Shown here in pieces: positions 30,301 through 38,184 of a stretch of DNA of 64,000 nt; position 1 is the first letter of the stretch; every line of letters begins with the position of its first letter. Made by a program: the position numbers and the translations under genes. The notes beneath the pieces were generated by a model, which searched no databases, had not been told where the DNA came from, and saw only the letters and a list, made by a program, of their open reading frames with translations. The DNA is from Pyxidicoccus parkwaysis (GTDB lineage Bacteria > Myxococcota > Myxococcia > Myxococcales > Myxococcaceae): positions 5,012,001 to 5,076,000 of the forward strand of contig NZ_CP071090.1 of NCBI RefSeq assembly GCF_017301735.1, given 5' to 3'.

Positions 30301-32423
30301 CCGGAGCGCGCTCGGCCCTGGAAGCCGAGGCCCGCGTGAGCAGAGACCCGCGCGGTGCCATCGACGCCCTCATCGCCGCGGCGAAGCTGGCGGCCGGGAA
30401 GCTGGGTGACACGGACGGCGCGGCGGCGCTGTACCGGCAGGCGCTGGAGAAGGACCCGCTGCACCCGGGCGCGCAGGCGGGCCTGGAGGAGTTGCTCGCG
30501 CAGCGCGGCGGCTCGGCGGACCTGGCGGCGCTGCAGGAGCGGCGCGCCGAGGCGAAGCTGGCGCTGAAGGACGGCGCGGCGGCGGCGACGGGCTTCGTGG
30601 CGGCGGCTCGGCTGTACCACACGGCGCTGAGCGACAGGCCCCGCGCGCTGGCGCTGTTGGAGAAGGCGCTGGCCGCGCAGACGGGCTTCGCGGAGGCGCT
30701 GGAGCTGAGGGGCTCGCTGCTGCTGGAGGCGCAGCAGTACGCCGAGGCGGCGGCCATGCTGGGGCAGCGCGTGCAGCAGGGCGGAGACCCGCGCGTCCTG
30801 GCGCAGCTCCACCTGACGCTGGGCAACCTGTACGCCACGCACCTCAACGACGCGGGCCGCGCGGCGGCGCACTTCCAGACGGTGCTGGCCACCCTGCCCC
30901 GCCACCTGGAGGCGCTGGAGCGGCTGGCCGCGCTGCACGCGCAGGCGCGCAACTGGGCGGGTGCGGTGGACTGCCTGCACAAGCTGTTGCAGCAGGAGCT
31001 CGCGGTGGACGTGCGGGCGCGCTTCACGCTGGAGCTGGCGCGCACCTACGACGAGGGCCTGGGCGACGCGGCAGCGGCCACTCCGCTCTACCGCCGCGCG
31101 CTGGAGCTGACGCCGGGCAACCCCGCGCTCATCGACCGGCTGGTGGCGCTCTACGAGCGCGCTCGAAACCTGCCGGAGCTGGCGCAGTTGCTGGAGGCGC
31201 AGGCCCAGGCGCAGGTGGCGGTGGACCCGAAGCGCGCGGCGTCGATGCGGATGCGGGTGGCGGACCTCTACTCGGGCCCGCTGTCCGAGCCCGCTCGCGC
31301 CACGGCCATCTACCGGCAGGTGGTGGACTCGGATGGCACCAACCTGACGGCGCGGACGGCGCTCGCGGAGCTGTACGCGCGCGATACCACGTCGGTGCCC
31401 ATGGCGATTGAGGAGCACCGCCAGATTCTGCGGCAGGACCCGACGCGGGTGGACAGCGTGCACGCGCTGTTCAAGCTGTGGGAGGGCATGAAGCAGCACG
31501 ACAAGGCGTTCTGCGCGGCGTCGGTGCTCCAGTTCATGCGCGCGGCGAACGAGGTGGAGGTGGCCTTCTACACGGAGGCCCGCGCGCGGCTGGCACAGGA
31601 GGCGCGCGAGGGGCTGGGCTCCACGGACGTGGACTCGGTGCTGATGCATCCGGGCGCGCGTGGGCCGCTGCTGGAGGTGCTGCGCGCGGTGGGTGACCAG
31701 CTCGAGAAGGTCCACCCGCCGAGCTTCGACGTCGTGGGCGTCAACCCCAAGACGGACAAGCTGAAGCAGGACTCCGCGGTGTTCAAGGCCATGCGCACGG
31801 TGGCCAACGTCTTCGGCGTGGACGAGTTCGAGGCGTACCAGGGGCGGCGCGGGCTGGCGGTGCTGGAGACGACGGAGCCCCTGTCGGTGTGCATCGGCCA
31901 GGACGTGGTGCGGCGCTTCAACGCGCGCGAGCAGAAGTTCCTGCTGGGGCGCGCGGCGCTGGGTCTGCTGAACAAGGCGGCGGTGCTGGCGAAGCTGTCG
32001 CAAGGCGAGACGGCGGACCTCATCGGCAACTCCATCCGCATCCACGCGCCGCAGTTCACCGCGCTGGGCCGGCGCAACGACGAGTCGGTGAAGCAATTGC
32101 GCAAGGCGTACTCGCGCAAGGCGCTCAAGGCGCTGGAGATTCCGGCGATGGCGCTGGGGGGTACCCAGAAGGTGGAGCTGCCCACGTGGCTGGACGCGCT
32201 GGACTACTCGGCGGACCGGGCGGGCCTGCTCATCTGCGGCGACGTGACGGTGGCCCTGAGCATGGTGCTGCGCGAGGACCCGAACTTCGCCGGCGCGCGG
32301 CTGGACAGCTCGGAGCCCATGCTCCAGGCCATCCGCGAGGGCGAGCGGCTGCGCACCCTGCTCTCCTGGTCCTTCACGGATGATTTCTTCCGGCTGCGTC
32401 AGCGGCTGGGACTGTCGCTGTAG
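27354..32423 (+). CDS. Giant tetratricopeptide-repeat protein
   Basis: A 1689-residue soluble protein with no signal or membrane segment. ATG 27354 (MSERNDVSRP) is favoured over a TTG 24 nt earlier. Residues about 60-1400 consist of TPR-like helix pairs, many matching the variant E-x-L-x-x-x-Y-x-R-x-L-x-L-x-P-x-x-x-x-A-L-x-x-L-x-R-L-Y. The family is often used as a scaffold for large complexes. The last 290 residues form a separate domain (FDVVGVNPKTDKLKQDSAVF, AVLETTEPLSVCIGQDVVRR, FNAREQKFLLGRAALGLLNK) that recalls zincin-like membrane proteases but lacks an HExxH. It ends against a bidirectional terminator. Possible roles in motility or envelope assembly are only inferred. Confidence 0.88.
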   Translation: MSERNDVSRPAVPTATPPVSGAPAKATATETLAQATSQLPAPPNTSAEDEARERIASLEREARALSATEPQAAALLFHEVGLLWEEPLKNPRNAAVAFQSAYKLAPRYLVNIRAARRLFADVGNWQMVLQLLDAELSATEDARHQAALLFEKGIILQERLSRDEESTACLKLCLERRPTDVVVLTQLESVYAARNDAPALVEVYRLLSAAVQQPSLRAHYLTAAGLLLEERLKQRDAAAVLFRQAFALDRSDLQLLAAMKRLSEREGRTDELLEVLTAEAAALGPQAAPAYLQIAKVCERADRKGEALAALLDARSVAPNEPLVLSELAGIYETQGRYEELADVLLARVGSLNDESELVATNLRLAALYEETLKREADAAARYQAIVARIPGHAAALAGLGKLNYRMQNWEGLVSVFDAEVAAAEDAKQKAARMYKAAEILEERLGRQEDAITRYNTCLQLQPGYLPAQKALTRLYERQGRFAELVAMYEQDLLQTSDRDQLITTLNKMAVVYEDRLGDLDHAIECMKRILDLASDHLPTIRNLARLYERASRFRELLETNDLEASLAGDTKQVLSLLHRNAEILDENLKDRAGAISAYERVLALSPSYLPALKALGRLYAQDGRWAKLIDMYRAESESSPDTEQAAALIYKIGELYEQKLQMESEAIASFNEALMLAPSYFPALRALARIYRSNGAWESLVEVLRAEAANRTDPLERANALYQAATIWEDQLQRPQLAIDTYQEVLRLTPGHAATLRALERLYLAQDNVKELVAILDRETQVGGTPAAKVTAYLKLARLYLDRFQEPSRAALCAEAVLGLEAGNLTALTLLERIRASDRPRRAELRQRIAERVNDPRLATALRLSAALDLDKTPAEGTLEAYKRAYEADPADTRLAFVLERGLRQAGDASGLARLYTMRLAAAQDADEALEMLLRTGELADGRFNDLERAAALYRQALELQPQCLPALQGARRVAMKRGDFSGARSALEAEARVSRDPRGAIDALIAAAKLAAGKLGDTDGAAALYRQALEKDPLHPGAQAGLEELLAQRGGSADLAALQERRAEAKLALKDGAAAATGFVAAARLYHTALSDRPRALALLEKALAAQTGFAEALELRGSLLLEAQQYAEAAAMLGQRVQQGGDPRVLAQLHLTLGNLYATHLNDAGRAAAHFQTVLATLPRHLEALERLAALHAQARNWAGAVDCLHKLLQQELAVDVRARFTLELARTYDEGLGDAAAATPLYRRALELTPGNPALIDRLVALYERARNLPELAQLLEAQAQAQVAVDPKRAASMRMRVADLYSGPLSEPARATAIYRQVVDSDGTNLTARTALAELYARDTTSVPMAIEEHRQILRQDPTRVDSVHALFKLWEGMKQHDKAFCAASVLQFMRAANEVEVAFYTEARARLAQEAREGLGSTDVDSVLMHPGARGPLLEVLRAVGDQLEKVHPPSFDVVGVNPKTDKLKQDSAVFKAMRTVANVFGVDEFEAYQGRRGLAVLETTEPLSVCIGQDVVRRFNAREQKFLLGRAALGLLNKAAVLAKLSQGETADLIGNSIRIHAPQFTALGRRNDESVKQLRKAYSRKALKALEIPAMALGGTQKVELPTWLDALDYSADRAGLLICGDVTVALSMVLREDPNFAGARLDSSEPMLQAIREGERLRTLLSWSFTDDFFRLRQRLGLSL

Positions 32424-32436
32424 CCGCAGTCCGGGA

Positions 32437-32462
32437 CGGCGGGAGCGCGACTACTCCCGCCG
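32437..32462. terminator. Bidirectional terminator between TPR gene and CinA-like gene
   Basis: Stem CGGCGGGAG / CTCCCGCCG (9 bp) with an 8-nt loop. The stop codon of the minus-strand CinA-like gene (32451-32453) is in the loop, so the hairpin overlaps that gene's last codons. Confidence 0.7.
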
Positions 32463-33188
32463 CACCACCGCGCCCTCGGGCAGGCCCTTGACGATGCGCT
32501 GCAGCGCGTCGTCCACGGCCTCGCGCTGCACGCACTCCACCGTGACCTTCACCCGGTAGTCCTTGCCCGGGTCGAACTCCGGGTACGAGCCGATGGCCAC
32601 GTGCGGCATGTCCAGCGCCACGCGGTCCAGCACCGCGGCAATCTCGCTCTCGCCCAGGCGCAGGTAGAGGGCGTTCAGCACCACCGGCGTGCCCTGCAAC
32701 CGCGCGAGTACCGTCTCCAGTTGCATCCGGAAGAGCTGCGGCACCCCGGGCAGCAGGTACACGTCCTCCACCGTCAATACCGGGAACCAGGTGCCCGCCT
32801 GGGGCAGCAGCACGGCGCCTTGCGGCGCGTCCGCCAGCCGCATGCCCTCGGGCGTCACCTGGCCGCCGGGCGCGCGGGCGGTGATGAGCGACACCATCTC
32901 CGGCAACCGCACCACGGGCCGGCCCATGGCCAGCGCCACCGCGCGCACCGTGACGTCGTCATGCGTGGGGCCAATGCCGCCGCTGGTGAAGACGTAGCGC
33001 GCCTTTTGTCGGGCCCGCGACACCGCGCTCACGATGGCGTCCACGTCGTCCAGGACGATTTCCACCGAGTGCAGTGGAATGCCCACCTCGCGCAGCCGCT
33101 TGATGAGGTGGGGCCCGTTCAAGTCCGTGACCTTCGCGGTCAGGACCTCGTTTCCGATGATGACCGCCGCGGCTCCGGTGCGCTCCAT
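32451..33188 (-). CDS. MoaB/Mog-fold protein (CinA N-terminal-like)
   Basis: A 245-residue cytoplasmic protein. Start ATG 33188; the longer frame upstream is unlikely because its codon use is poor. The molybdopterin-binding fold is clear: AAVIIGNEVLTAKVTDLNGP, LREVGIPLHSVEIVLDDVDA, RYVFTSGGIGPTHDDVTVRA with the GGIGPTxDD loop, and VYLLPGVPQLFRMQLETVLA. It corresponds to the N-terminal domain of competence/damage-inducible CinA. The C-terminal nicotinamide-nucleotide amidase domain is absent; instead there is a short GSYPEFDPGKDYRVKVTVEC region typical of the CinA KH subdomain. The reaction is probably ADP-ribose or FAD pyrophosphatase-like by family, unproven here. Confidence 0.88.
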   Translation of the reverse strand: MERTGAAAVIIGNEVLTAKVTDLNGPHLIKRLREVGIPLHSVEIVLDDVDAIVSAVSRARQKARYVFTSGGIGPTHDDVTVRAVALAMGRPVVRLPEMVSLITARAPGGQVTPEGMRLADAPQGAVLLPQAGTWFPVLTVEDVYLLPGVPQLFRMQLETVLARLQGTPVVLNALYLRLGESEIAAVLDRVALDMPHVAIGSYPEFDPGKDYRVKVTVECVQREAVDDALQRIVKGLPEGAVVRRE

Positions 33189-33332
33189 GAGGGAGCGGAC
33201 TCTAGACCGAAGTCTCCAGTTCCCGCTCTGGTTCGGATGGCCCGCAAACGCCATGGCGGTGCAATACCCCAATTCTTCCGCCGTACCGGGAGCGGGCCGC
33301 GCCGGGCAGCCTCACAGGAGGTGTGGGAGCAC

Positions 33333-34457
33333 ATGATGCGTCGAGGTCCGTGGCTGTCGCTGGCGGTGCTGCTGTTGGGGAGCTCTCTCGCACAGGCGCA
33401 GGATGAGGTACCGGGCCCCCGTGGCCGGACCCAGGCGGTCCAGATCATCTCCGAGCTGCGAAAAATCGTGGCGCCCGAGGGCCTGGAGCGCACGGAGAAG
33501 ATCCGCATCGGCGGCATCGACCAATGGGTCTCCGTCCGCAGCCGCGACCTGCGCAACCCGGTGCTGCTCGTGCTTCACGGCGGCCCCGGCTGGGTGGCCA
33601 TGCCGACGAGCTGGTACGTCGCGCACGGCTGGGACGAGTTCTTCACCGTCGTCCAGTGGGACCAGCGCGGCGCGGGCAAGACGTATCTCGCGAACGACCC
33701 GGCCACCGTCACCCCGACGCTCACCGTCGACCAGCTGCACGCCGATGCCGAGGAGGTCGTCCAATGGGCGCGCAAGACCTTCGGCAAGAAGAAGGTCTTC
33801 GTCCTGGGCCATAGCTGGGGAAGCATCCTCGGGCTCACGTTGGCGCAGAAGCATCCCGAATGGCTTCACGCCTATATCGGCGTCGGCCAGGCCATCGACG
33901 CGAGCGAGAGCGAGCGACGTGGCTGGGCCTGGACGATGGAGCAGGCCCGCGCCGCGAAGAACGAGCAGGCCATCCGCGACCTCGAGTCCATCGCGCCCTA
34001 TGCCGTTGGCAAGGAGCCGGTGCCGCTGAAGGACATCATGGTGCAGCGCCGCTGGCTCAACTTCTTCGGGGGAGCCGCGTATCGCCGTCCGGATGCGAGC
34101 TTCGAGGGCGCGGCGGCGGCGCTGTCACCCGAGTACACCGACGAGGAAGCGAGCCAGATGTGGAAGGCCGAGGAGCTCTCCGTCGAGCGGCTTCTCTCCA
34201 CCGTCCTGGCGACGGACCTGTCGCACGTGAAGCGGCTGAAGACGCCGCTCATCCTGTTCCTCGGACGCCACGACTACAACGTCTCGGCGACAGTCGCGGC
34301 GGAGTGGTTCGCGGGCGTCAAGGCACCGTCGAAGCAGCTCGTCTGGTTCGAGCAGTCGGCGCACGAGGTGATGGCGGAGGAGCCGGGCAAGGTGCTGCTC
34401 TCGCTCGTCCGCTACGCCCGTCCGATTGCCGAGCGCGCCAGGGACGTTGCGCCCTGA
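33333..34457 (+). CDS. Secreted alpha/beta hydrolase, proline-iminopeptidase-like
   Basis: A 374-residue protein. ATG 33333 sits 9 nt after AGGAGGTG. A Sec signal (MMRRGPWLSLAVLLLGSSLA-QAQ) indicates export. The oxyanion motif HGGPG is at residues 82-86, the nucleophile Ser161 lies in GHSWGS, the acid is probably Asp314 (GRHDYNVS) and the base His344 (QSAHEV). WDQRGAGKT is typical of the proline iminopeptidase / S33 branch. It would release N-terminal residues from small peptides or hydrolyse esters outside the cytoplasm. It is separated from tmk by a 22-nt convergent gap. Confidence 0.9.
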   Translation: MMRRGPWLSLAVLLLGSSLAQAQDEVPGPRGRTQAVQIISELRKIVAPEGLERTEKIRIGGIDQWVSVRSRDLRNPVLLVLHGGPGWVAMPTSWYVAHGWDEFFTVVQWDQRGAGKTYLANDPATVTPTLTVDQLHADAEEVVQWARKTFGKKKVFVLGHSWGSILGLTLAQKHPEWLHAYIGVGQAIDASESERRGWAWTMEQARAAKNEQAIRDLESIAPYAVGKEPVPLKDIMVQRRWLNFFGGAAYRRPDASFEGAAAALSPEYTDEEASQMWKAEELSVERLLSTVLATDLSHVKRLKTPLILFLGRHDYNVSATVAAEWFAGVKAPSKQLVWFEQSAHEVMAEEPGKVLLSLVRYARPIAERARDVAP

Positions 34458-34479
34458 CGCCGGAGGCCGCCGCCGCTGC

Positions 34480-35136
34480 TCAGCGCTTCCGGCCGAGCAG
34501 CTTGCGAATCTCCTTCATCGAGGCCTCTGTCACCGCCTCGATGCCCTGCTCACCGTCGATGTGGACGATGCGCTCGCGCGTCTCGCGCAGCTTGATGGCG
34601 GCCACGTACTGCTTGGCAATCCGCCGCTGCGCCTCGTCCGCCTCGAAGAGCTCCGGTGCTCCGCCCCGCGCCGCGCGACGGCGGGCGGCCACCTCGGGCT
34701 TCACGCCCACGAAGAGCGTCAGGTCCGGCGGCACCGCGCACGCATTCACCGCGTCCACCCACTCCATGGGCAGCGACGCCCCCTGGTACGCGAGCGACGA
34801 CAGCACGTAGCGGTCACACAGGATGACCTTGCCCTCGGCCAGCGCCGGCAGCACCCGCGCCGTGAGGTGGTCCGTGCGGTCCGCCGCGAACAGCAGCGCC
34901 AGCGTCTCCTGAGACAGCGGCCCCGCCCCATGAGGCAGGCCCAGCCGCCCCGTGAGGGCCTGGCGAATCATGGTGCCCACGGGCCCGTCCGAGGGCTCGC
35001 GCGTGGTGAGCACCGCGTGCCCCTCCGCGCGCAGCACGGCCGCCAGCCGCTCCACCTGCGTGGTGGTGCCGGCGCCGTCGAGCCCTTCCAGGACGATGAA
35101 CCGCCCCTTCCGGGCGGCCTTCCTCGCGGCACTCAC
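34480..35136 (-). CDS. tmk: Thymidylate kinase with altered P-loop
   Basis: A 218-residue kinase (dTMP + ATP to dTDP). The start is GTG 35136, overlapping the stop of the upstream gene by 4 nt (GTGA), so the two are translationally coupled. The P-loop reads EGLDGAGTTTQ: the invariant lysine is Thr24. Other landmarks are REPSDGPVGTMIRQALTGRL, FAADRTDHLTARVLPALAEG and DRYVLSSLAYQG (DRY motif), and a LID-like VKPEVAARRRAARGGAPELF. Length and order fit the family. Loss of the P-loop Lys may reduce activity or reflect a subfamily; a second tmk elsewhere in the genome would be informative. Confidence 0.88.
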   Translation of the reverse strand: MSAARKAARKGRFIVLEGLDGAGTTTQVERLAAVLRAEGHAVLTTREPSDGPVGTMIRQALTGRLGLPHGAGPLSQETLALLFAADRTDHLTARVLPALAEGKVILCDRYVLSSLAYQGASLPMEWVDAVNACAVPPDLTLFVGVKPEVAARRRAARGGAPELFEADEAQRRIAKQYVAAIKLRETRERIVHIDGEQGIEAVTEASMKEIRKLLGRKR

Positions 35137-35471
35137 CGGGGAAGCAGCGCCGAGGGGTCGTCGAGCTTGAGCTGGCGGCGCAGCGCCATCATCGTCTCGT
35201 AGCCCTTCAGCTCCTCCACCAGCACCTTGCGGCCCAGGCGGTAGTGCCGGAAGGCGTACACCAGCAGCGCCAGCGACAGGACCGCCGCGCCCCACGCCAG
35301 CAGCGGAGTGCGGAGCGAGTCGTGGAACAGCTTGCCCGAGGCGCCGCCAATCAGCAGCGCGGCGATGGTGGACACGCCCGTATGGGCGAAATGCGTGGTG
35401 CTCTGGCGGACGGACAGGCTCTCCTGGAGCTGGTCGAGCTGCGTCCGCAATTCCTGGGTATCGGCGCTCAT
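35133..35471 (-). CDS. Small two-helix membrane protein
   Basis: A 112-residue protein; ATG 35471 is chosen over an adjacent GTG. The first 30 residues are a short coiled-coil-like segment (QELRTQLDQLQESLSVRQ), followed by two transmembrane helices (about 34-50 and 57-77) and a basic cytoplasmic tail (AFRHYRLGRKVLVEELKGYE). No family recognised. It precedes tmk and is coupled to it by the GTGA overlap, so the pair forms an operon. A membrane role unrelated to nucleotide synthesis is likely, since coupling of neighbours is common here. Confidence 0.7.
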   Translation of the reverse strand: MSADTQELRTQLDQLQESLSVRQSTTHFAHTGVSTIAALLIGGASGKLFHDSLRTPLLAWGAAVLSLALLVYAFRHYRLGRKVLVEELKGYETMMALRRQLKLDDPSALLPR

Positions 35472-35710
35472 CACGGAGCCGGAGACCCTACATCAGCTCG
35501 CCCCACCCGTCGAGTCGCCACCCCGGCCCCCGACCAACCGTCTGTCCTCCAACGGCCCACGTCGAGCAGGCAGGCAGCACGGGAAGCGCTGGCGGGCTCA
35601 TCCGCCCCATCACCGGAACGCACGACGTCCAACAGGTTGCCTTGCGAGCCCCCGGCGCGCGCGCTACATGCGGCCAGGACATGCAGCCCTCCCGGCGAAG
35701 CGACACCTCC

Positions 35711-36832
35711 ATGAGTCACGACTCGCAGCTCTCCTCCATCGAGGACGCCATCCGCGATATCCGCGACGGCAAGTTCGTCATCGTCGCGGACGACGAGGAC
35801 CGAGAGAACGAGGGCGACCTCATCATGGCGGCGGAGAAGGTGACGCCCGAGCACCTTGCCTTCATGGTCCGCCACACCAGCGGCATCGTCTGCCAGCCCA
35901 TGCTCGCCGAGCGCCTCGACGCGCTCCGCCTGCCGCAGATGGTGGCGGACAACACCGAGTCGCACCGCACCGCCTTCACCGTCTCCGTGGACTTCCGGCA
36001 CGGCACCACCACCGGCGTGTCCGCGGCGGACCGCGCGAAGACCATCCGCGCGCTGGTGGACCCCAACAGCAAGGCGGACGACTTCCTGCGCCCCGGCCAC
36101 ATCTTCCCGCTGCGCTACCGCGAGGGCGGAGTGCTCCGCCGCGCCGGCCACACCGAGGCCACGGTGGACCTGTCCCGCCTCGCCGGCCTGGAGCCCTCCG
36201 GCATCCTCTGCGAGCTGGTGAAGGACGACGGCACCATGATGCGGATGCCGGACCTGATGGCCTTCTCGCGCGAGCACAAGCTGTCGGTCATCACCATCGC
36301 CGACCTCATCGAGTACCGCCGCCGCAAGGACCGGCTGGTGCGCCGCGAGCCCGGCCAGCACACCGTCAACACCCGCTACGGCGAGTTCACCGCGCTCACG
36401 TACACGTGGCTGCCGGACAACGCGAAGTCGCTCGTCCTCGTGAAGGGTGACCCCGCCGCCAAGCCCAGCGCGCTGGTGCGCCTGCATGCCGCGTGCGCCA
36501 TGGGCGACGTGTTCGGCTCGCCGTCGTGCAACTGCAACGTGCTGCTGGACCAGGCGCTCGCGCGCATCGCTCGCGAGGGCACGGGCGTCCTCGTGTACCT
36601 GCCCGGCATGCACGGCGACGACTTCGGCATCCACCACAAGCGCAACAGCGACGGCAGCAGCGGCCCCGCGCGCGGCCCGCAGGAGTCGAGAGACCTCGGC
36701 ATGGGCTGCCAGATTCTGAATGACCTGGGCGTGCGCTCGCTCCAGGTGATGACCAACACGGACATCACCTACCGCGGCCTCGCGGGCTTTGGCCTCACCA
36801 TCGACAAGCGCGTGCCGCTGCTCGCGGACTGA
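35711..36832 (+). CDS. ribBA: DHBP synthase with degenerate GTP cyclohydrolase II domain
   Basis: A 373-residue RibBA-type protein in riboflavin synthesis. ATG 35711 chosen; ATG 35681 is a weaker alternative. Residues 1-205 are a complete 3,4-dihydroxy-2-butanone 4-phosphate synthase: VIVADDEDRENEGDLIMAAE with the acidic metal loop, then TESHRTAFTVSVD, FRHGTTTGVSAADRAKTI and RPGHIFPL. Residues 215-373 keep the zinc cysteines of GTP cyclohydrolase II (ACAMGDVFGSPSCNCN). They have lost the catalytic Arg loop (usual RGHEGRGIGL reads PGMHGDDFGIHH) and are shorter. The C-terminal half is probably not a cyclohydrolase, so a separate RibA is expected. No FMN riboswitch upstream. Confidence 0.92.
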   Translation: MSHDSQLSSIEDAIRDIRDGKFVIVADDEDRENEGDLIMAAEKVTPEHLAFMVRHTSGIVCQPMLAERLDALRLPQMVADNTESHRTAFTVSVDFRHGTTTGVSAADRAKTIRALVDPNSKADDFLRPGHIFPLRYREGGVLRRAGHTEATVDLSRLAGLEPSGILCELVKDDGTMMRMPDLMAFSREHKLSVITIADLIEYRRRKDRLVRREPGQHTVNTRYGEFTALTYTWLPDNAKSLVLVKGDPAAKPSALVRLHAACAMGDVFGSPSCNCNVLLDQALARIAREGTGVLVYLPGMHGDDFGIHHKRNSDGSSGPARGPQESRDLGMGCQILNDLGVRSLQVMTNTDITYRGLAGFGLTIDKRVPLLAD

Positions 36833-36843
36833 CGCCTCGCGGC

Positions 36844-38184
36844 CTACGCGCCCAGGTCGGCCAGCGCGCCGCGCACCGCGTCCAGGTTCGCGGGCAGCTC
36901 CACGGGCGGATTCGCGTAGCGGCTCGTCACATCCGCGAGCGTGCTCCGGTGGTAGCCCACCTTGAAGTCCGCGAACTTCAGCCCGTGCGCGGTGGAAATC
37001 ACCGCCACGCGCGAGCCCTTCGCAATCACGCCCTGCGCCACCAGCTTCTCCAGCGCGGCCAGCGCCACGCCCGTCTGCGGACACGTGAAGGTGCCCTCGC
37101 GGTCCGCACGCGCCGCGGCGTTGGCCAGCTCGGACTCGGTGGCTTCCTCCACCACGCCGTCGAAGGCCTTGAGGATGCGCACCGCGCGCTTGAAGGACAC
37201 CGGGTTGCCAATCTGGATGGCGGACGCCAGCGTCTTCTCCGCCTGCATCGGCAGCAGCTCCTTGAAGCCGCCGCGGAAGGCGCGGGCCAACGGGTTGGCG
37301 CGCTGCGCCTGCGCCACGGCGATGCGAGGCAGGCGCTCGATGAGGCCCAGCTCCCGCATCAGCTCGAAGCCCTTGCCCAGCGCGCTCGCGTTGCCCAGGT
37401 TGCCGCCCGGAATCACCACCCAGTCCGGCGGCTCCCAGCCCAGGTCCTGGCACAGCTCCACTGCGACCACCTTCTGACCCTCGATGCGCAGGGAGTTCAT
37501 CGAGTTGGCCAGGTACAGGCCCGTGTCCGCCGTCACCGCCTGCACCAGCTTCATGCAGCCGTCGAAGTCCGTGTCCAGCGACAGCACCCGCGCGCCGTTG
37601 GCGATGGGCTGCACGAGCTGCGCGAGCGATACCTTGTCGCGCGGGAGGAAGACCACCGCCGGAATCCCCGCCGCCGCGCAGTAGGCGGACAGCGCCGCGG
37701 ACGTGTCTCCCGTGGACGCGCACGCCACCGCGCGCACCGGCACGCCCTTCGCGCGCATGTGCTTCACCGCGGAGACCAGGACGGTCATCCCCCAGTCCTT
37801 GAAGCTCCCCGTCGGCGAGACGCCGCACTCCTTCAAGTCGAGCGCCGCCAGCCCCAGCTCCGAGGCCATGCGCGGCAGCGGCTTGAGCGGCACGCGCCCC
37901 TCGCCCAGGGACACCATGTCCTCCATGGGGAGCTGCGGAAACACCCACTCGCGCTTGCCCCACACACCCGACGCCTCCGGCAGCCGCGAGGAGCCGAAGC
38001 GCGACTCGAAGCGCCGCTTCCACATCACGGCGGGCACCGCCTTCAGGGCCGCCACGTCGTGCGACACCTCCAGCAGTCCGCCGCAGCGCGGGCACCGGTA
38101 CACCACCTCCAGCAAGGAGGCGCGGAAGTCACAACCCTCGCTGCACGTGTACTCGGCGTGGAACTTCGGATCCGGGAGAATCAT
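36844..38184 (-). CDS. thrC: Threonine synthase
   Basis: A 446-residue PLP enzyme that converts O-phosphohomoserine to threonine. The N-terminus carries a rubredoxin-like cysteine set (Cys14, Cys18, Cys31, Cys34) found in one threonine-synthase subgroup. The PLP lysine is Lys129 in SPTGSFKDWGM. The phosphate-binding GGNLGNASALGKGFEL and the stretch VACASTGDTSAALSAYCAAA are typical. The ATG overlaps the stop of the upstream zinc-ribbon gene by 4 nt, so translation is coupled. It faces ribBA with 11 nt between. No other threonine gene is present here. Confidence 0.95.
   Translation of the reverse strand: MILPDPKFHAEYTCSEGCDFRASLLEVVYRCPRCGGLLEVSHDVAALKAVPAVMWKRRFESRFGSSRLPEASGVWGKREWVFPQLPMEDMVSLGEGRVPLKPLPRMASELGLAALDLKECGVSPTGSFKDWGMTVLVSAVKHMRAKGVPVRAVACASTGDTSAALSAYCAAAGIPAVVFLPRDKVSLAQLVQPIANGARVLSLDTDFDGCMKLVQAVTADTGLYLANSMNSLRIEGQKVVAVELCQDLGWEPPDWVVIPGGNLGNASALGKGFELMRELGLIERLPRIAVAQAQRANPLARAFRGGFKELLPMQAEKTLASAIQIGNPVSFKRAVRILKAFDGVVEEATESELANAAARADREGTFTCPQTGVALAALEKLVAQGVIAKGSRVAVISTAHGLKFADFKVGYHRSTLADVTSRYANPPVELPANLDAVRGALADLGA

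Noticed and set aside
27522..32096. 1524-aa minus-strand open frame antisense to the TPR gene
   Set aside because: Codon use and the Arg/His/Leu-rich, repeat-shadow composition are those of the complement of a GC-rich TPR gene. No domain, start site or signal. The plus-strand gene explains it.
35480..35710. Possible FMN riboswitch upstream of ribBA
   Set aside because: The conserved RFN core words are absent and no multi-arm fold is apparent.
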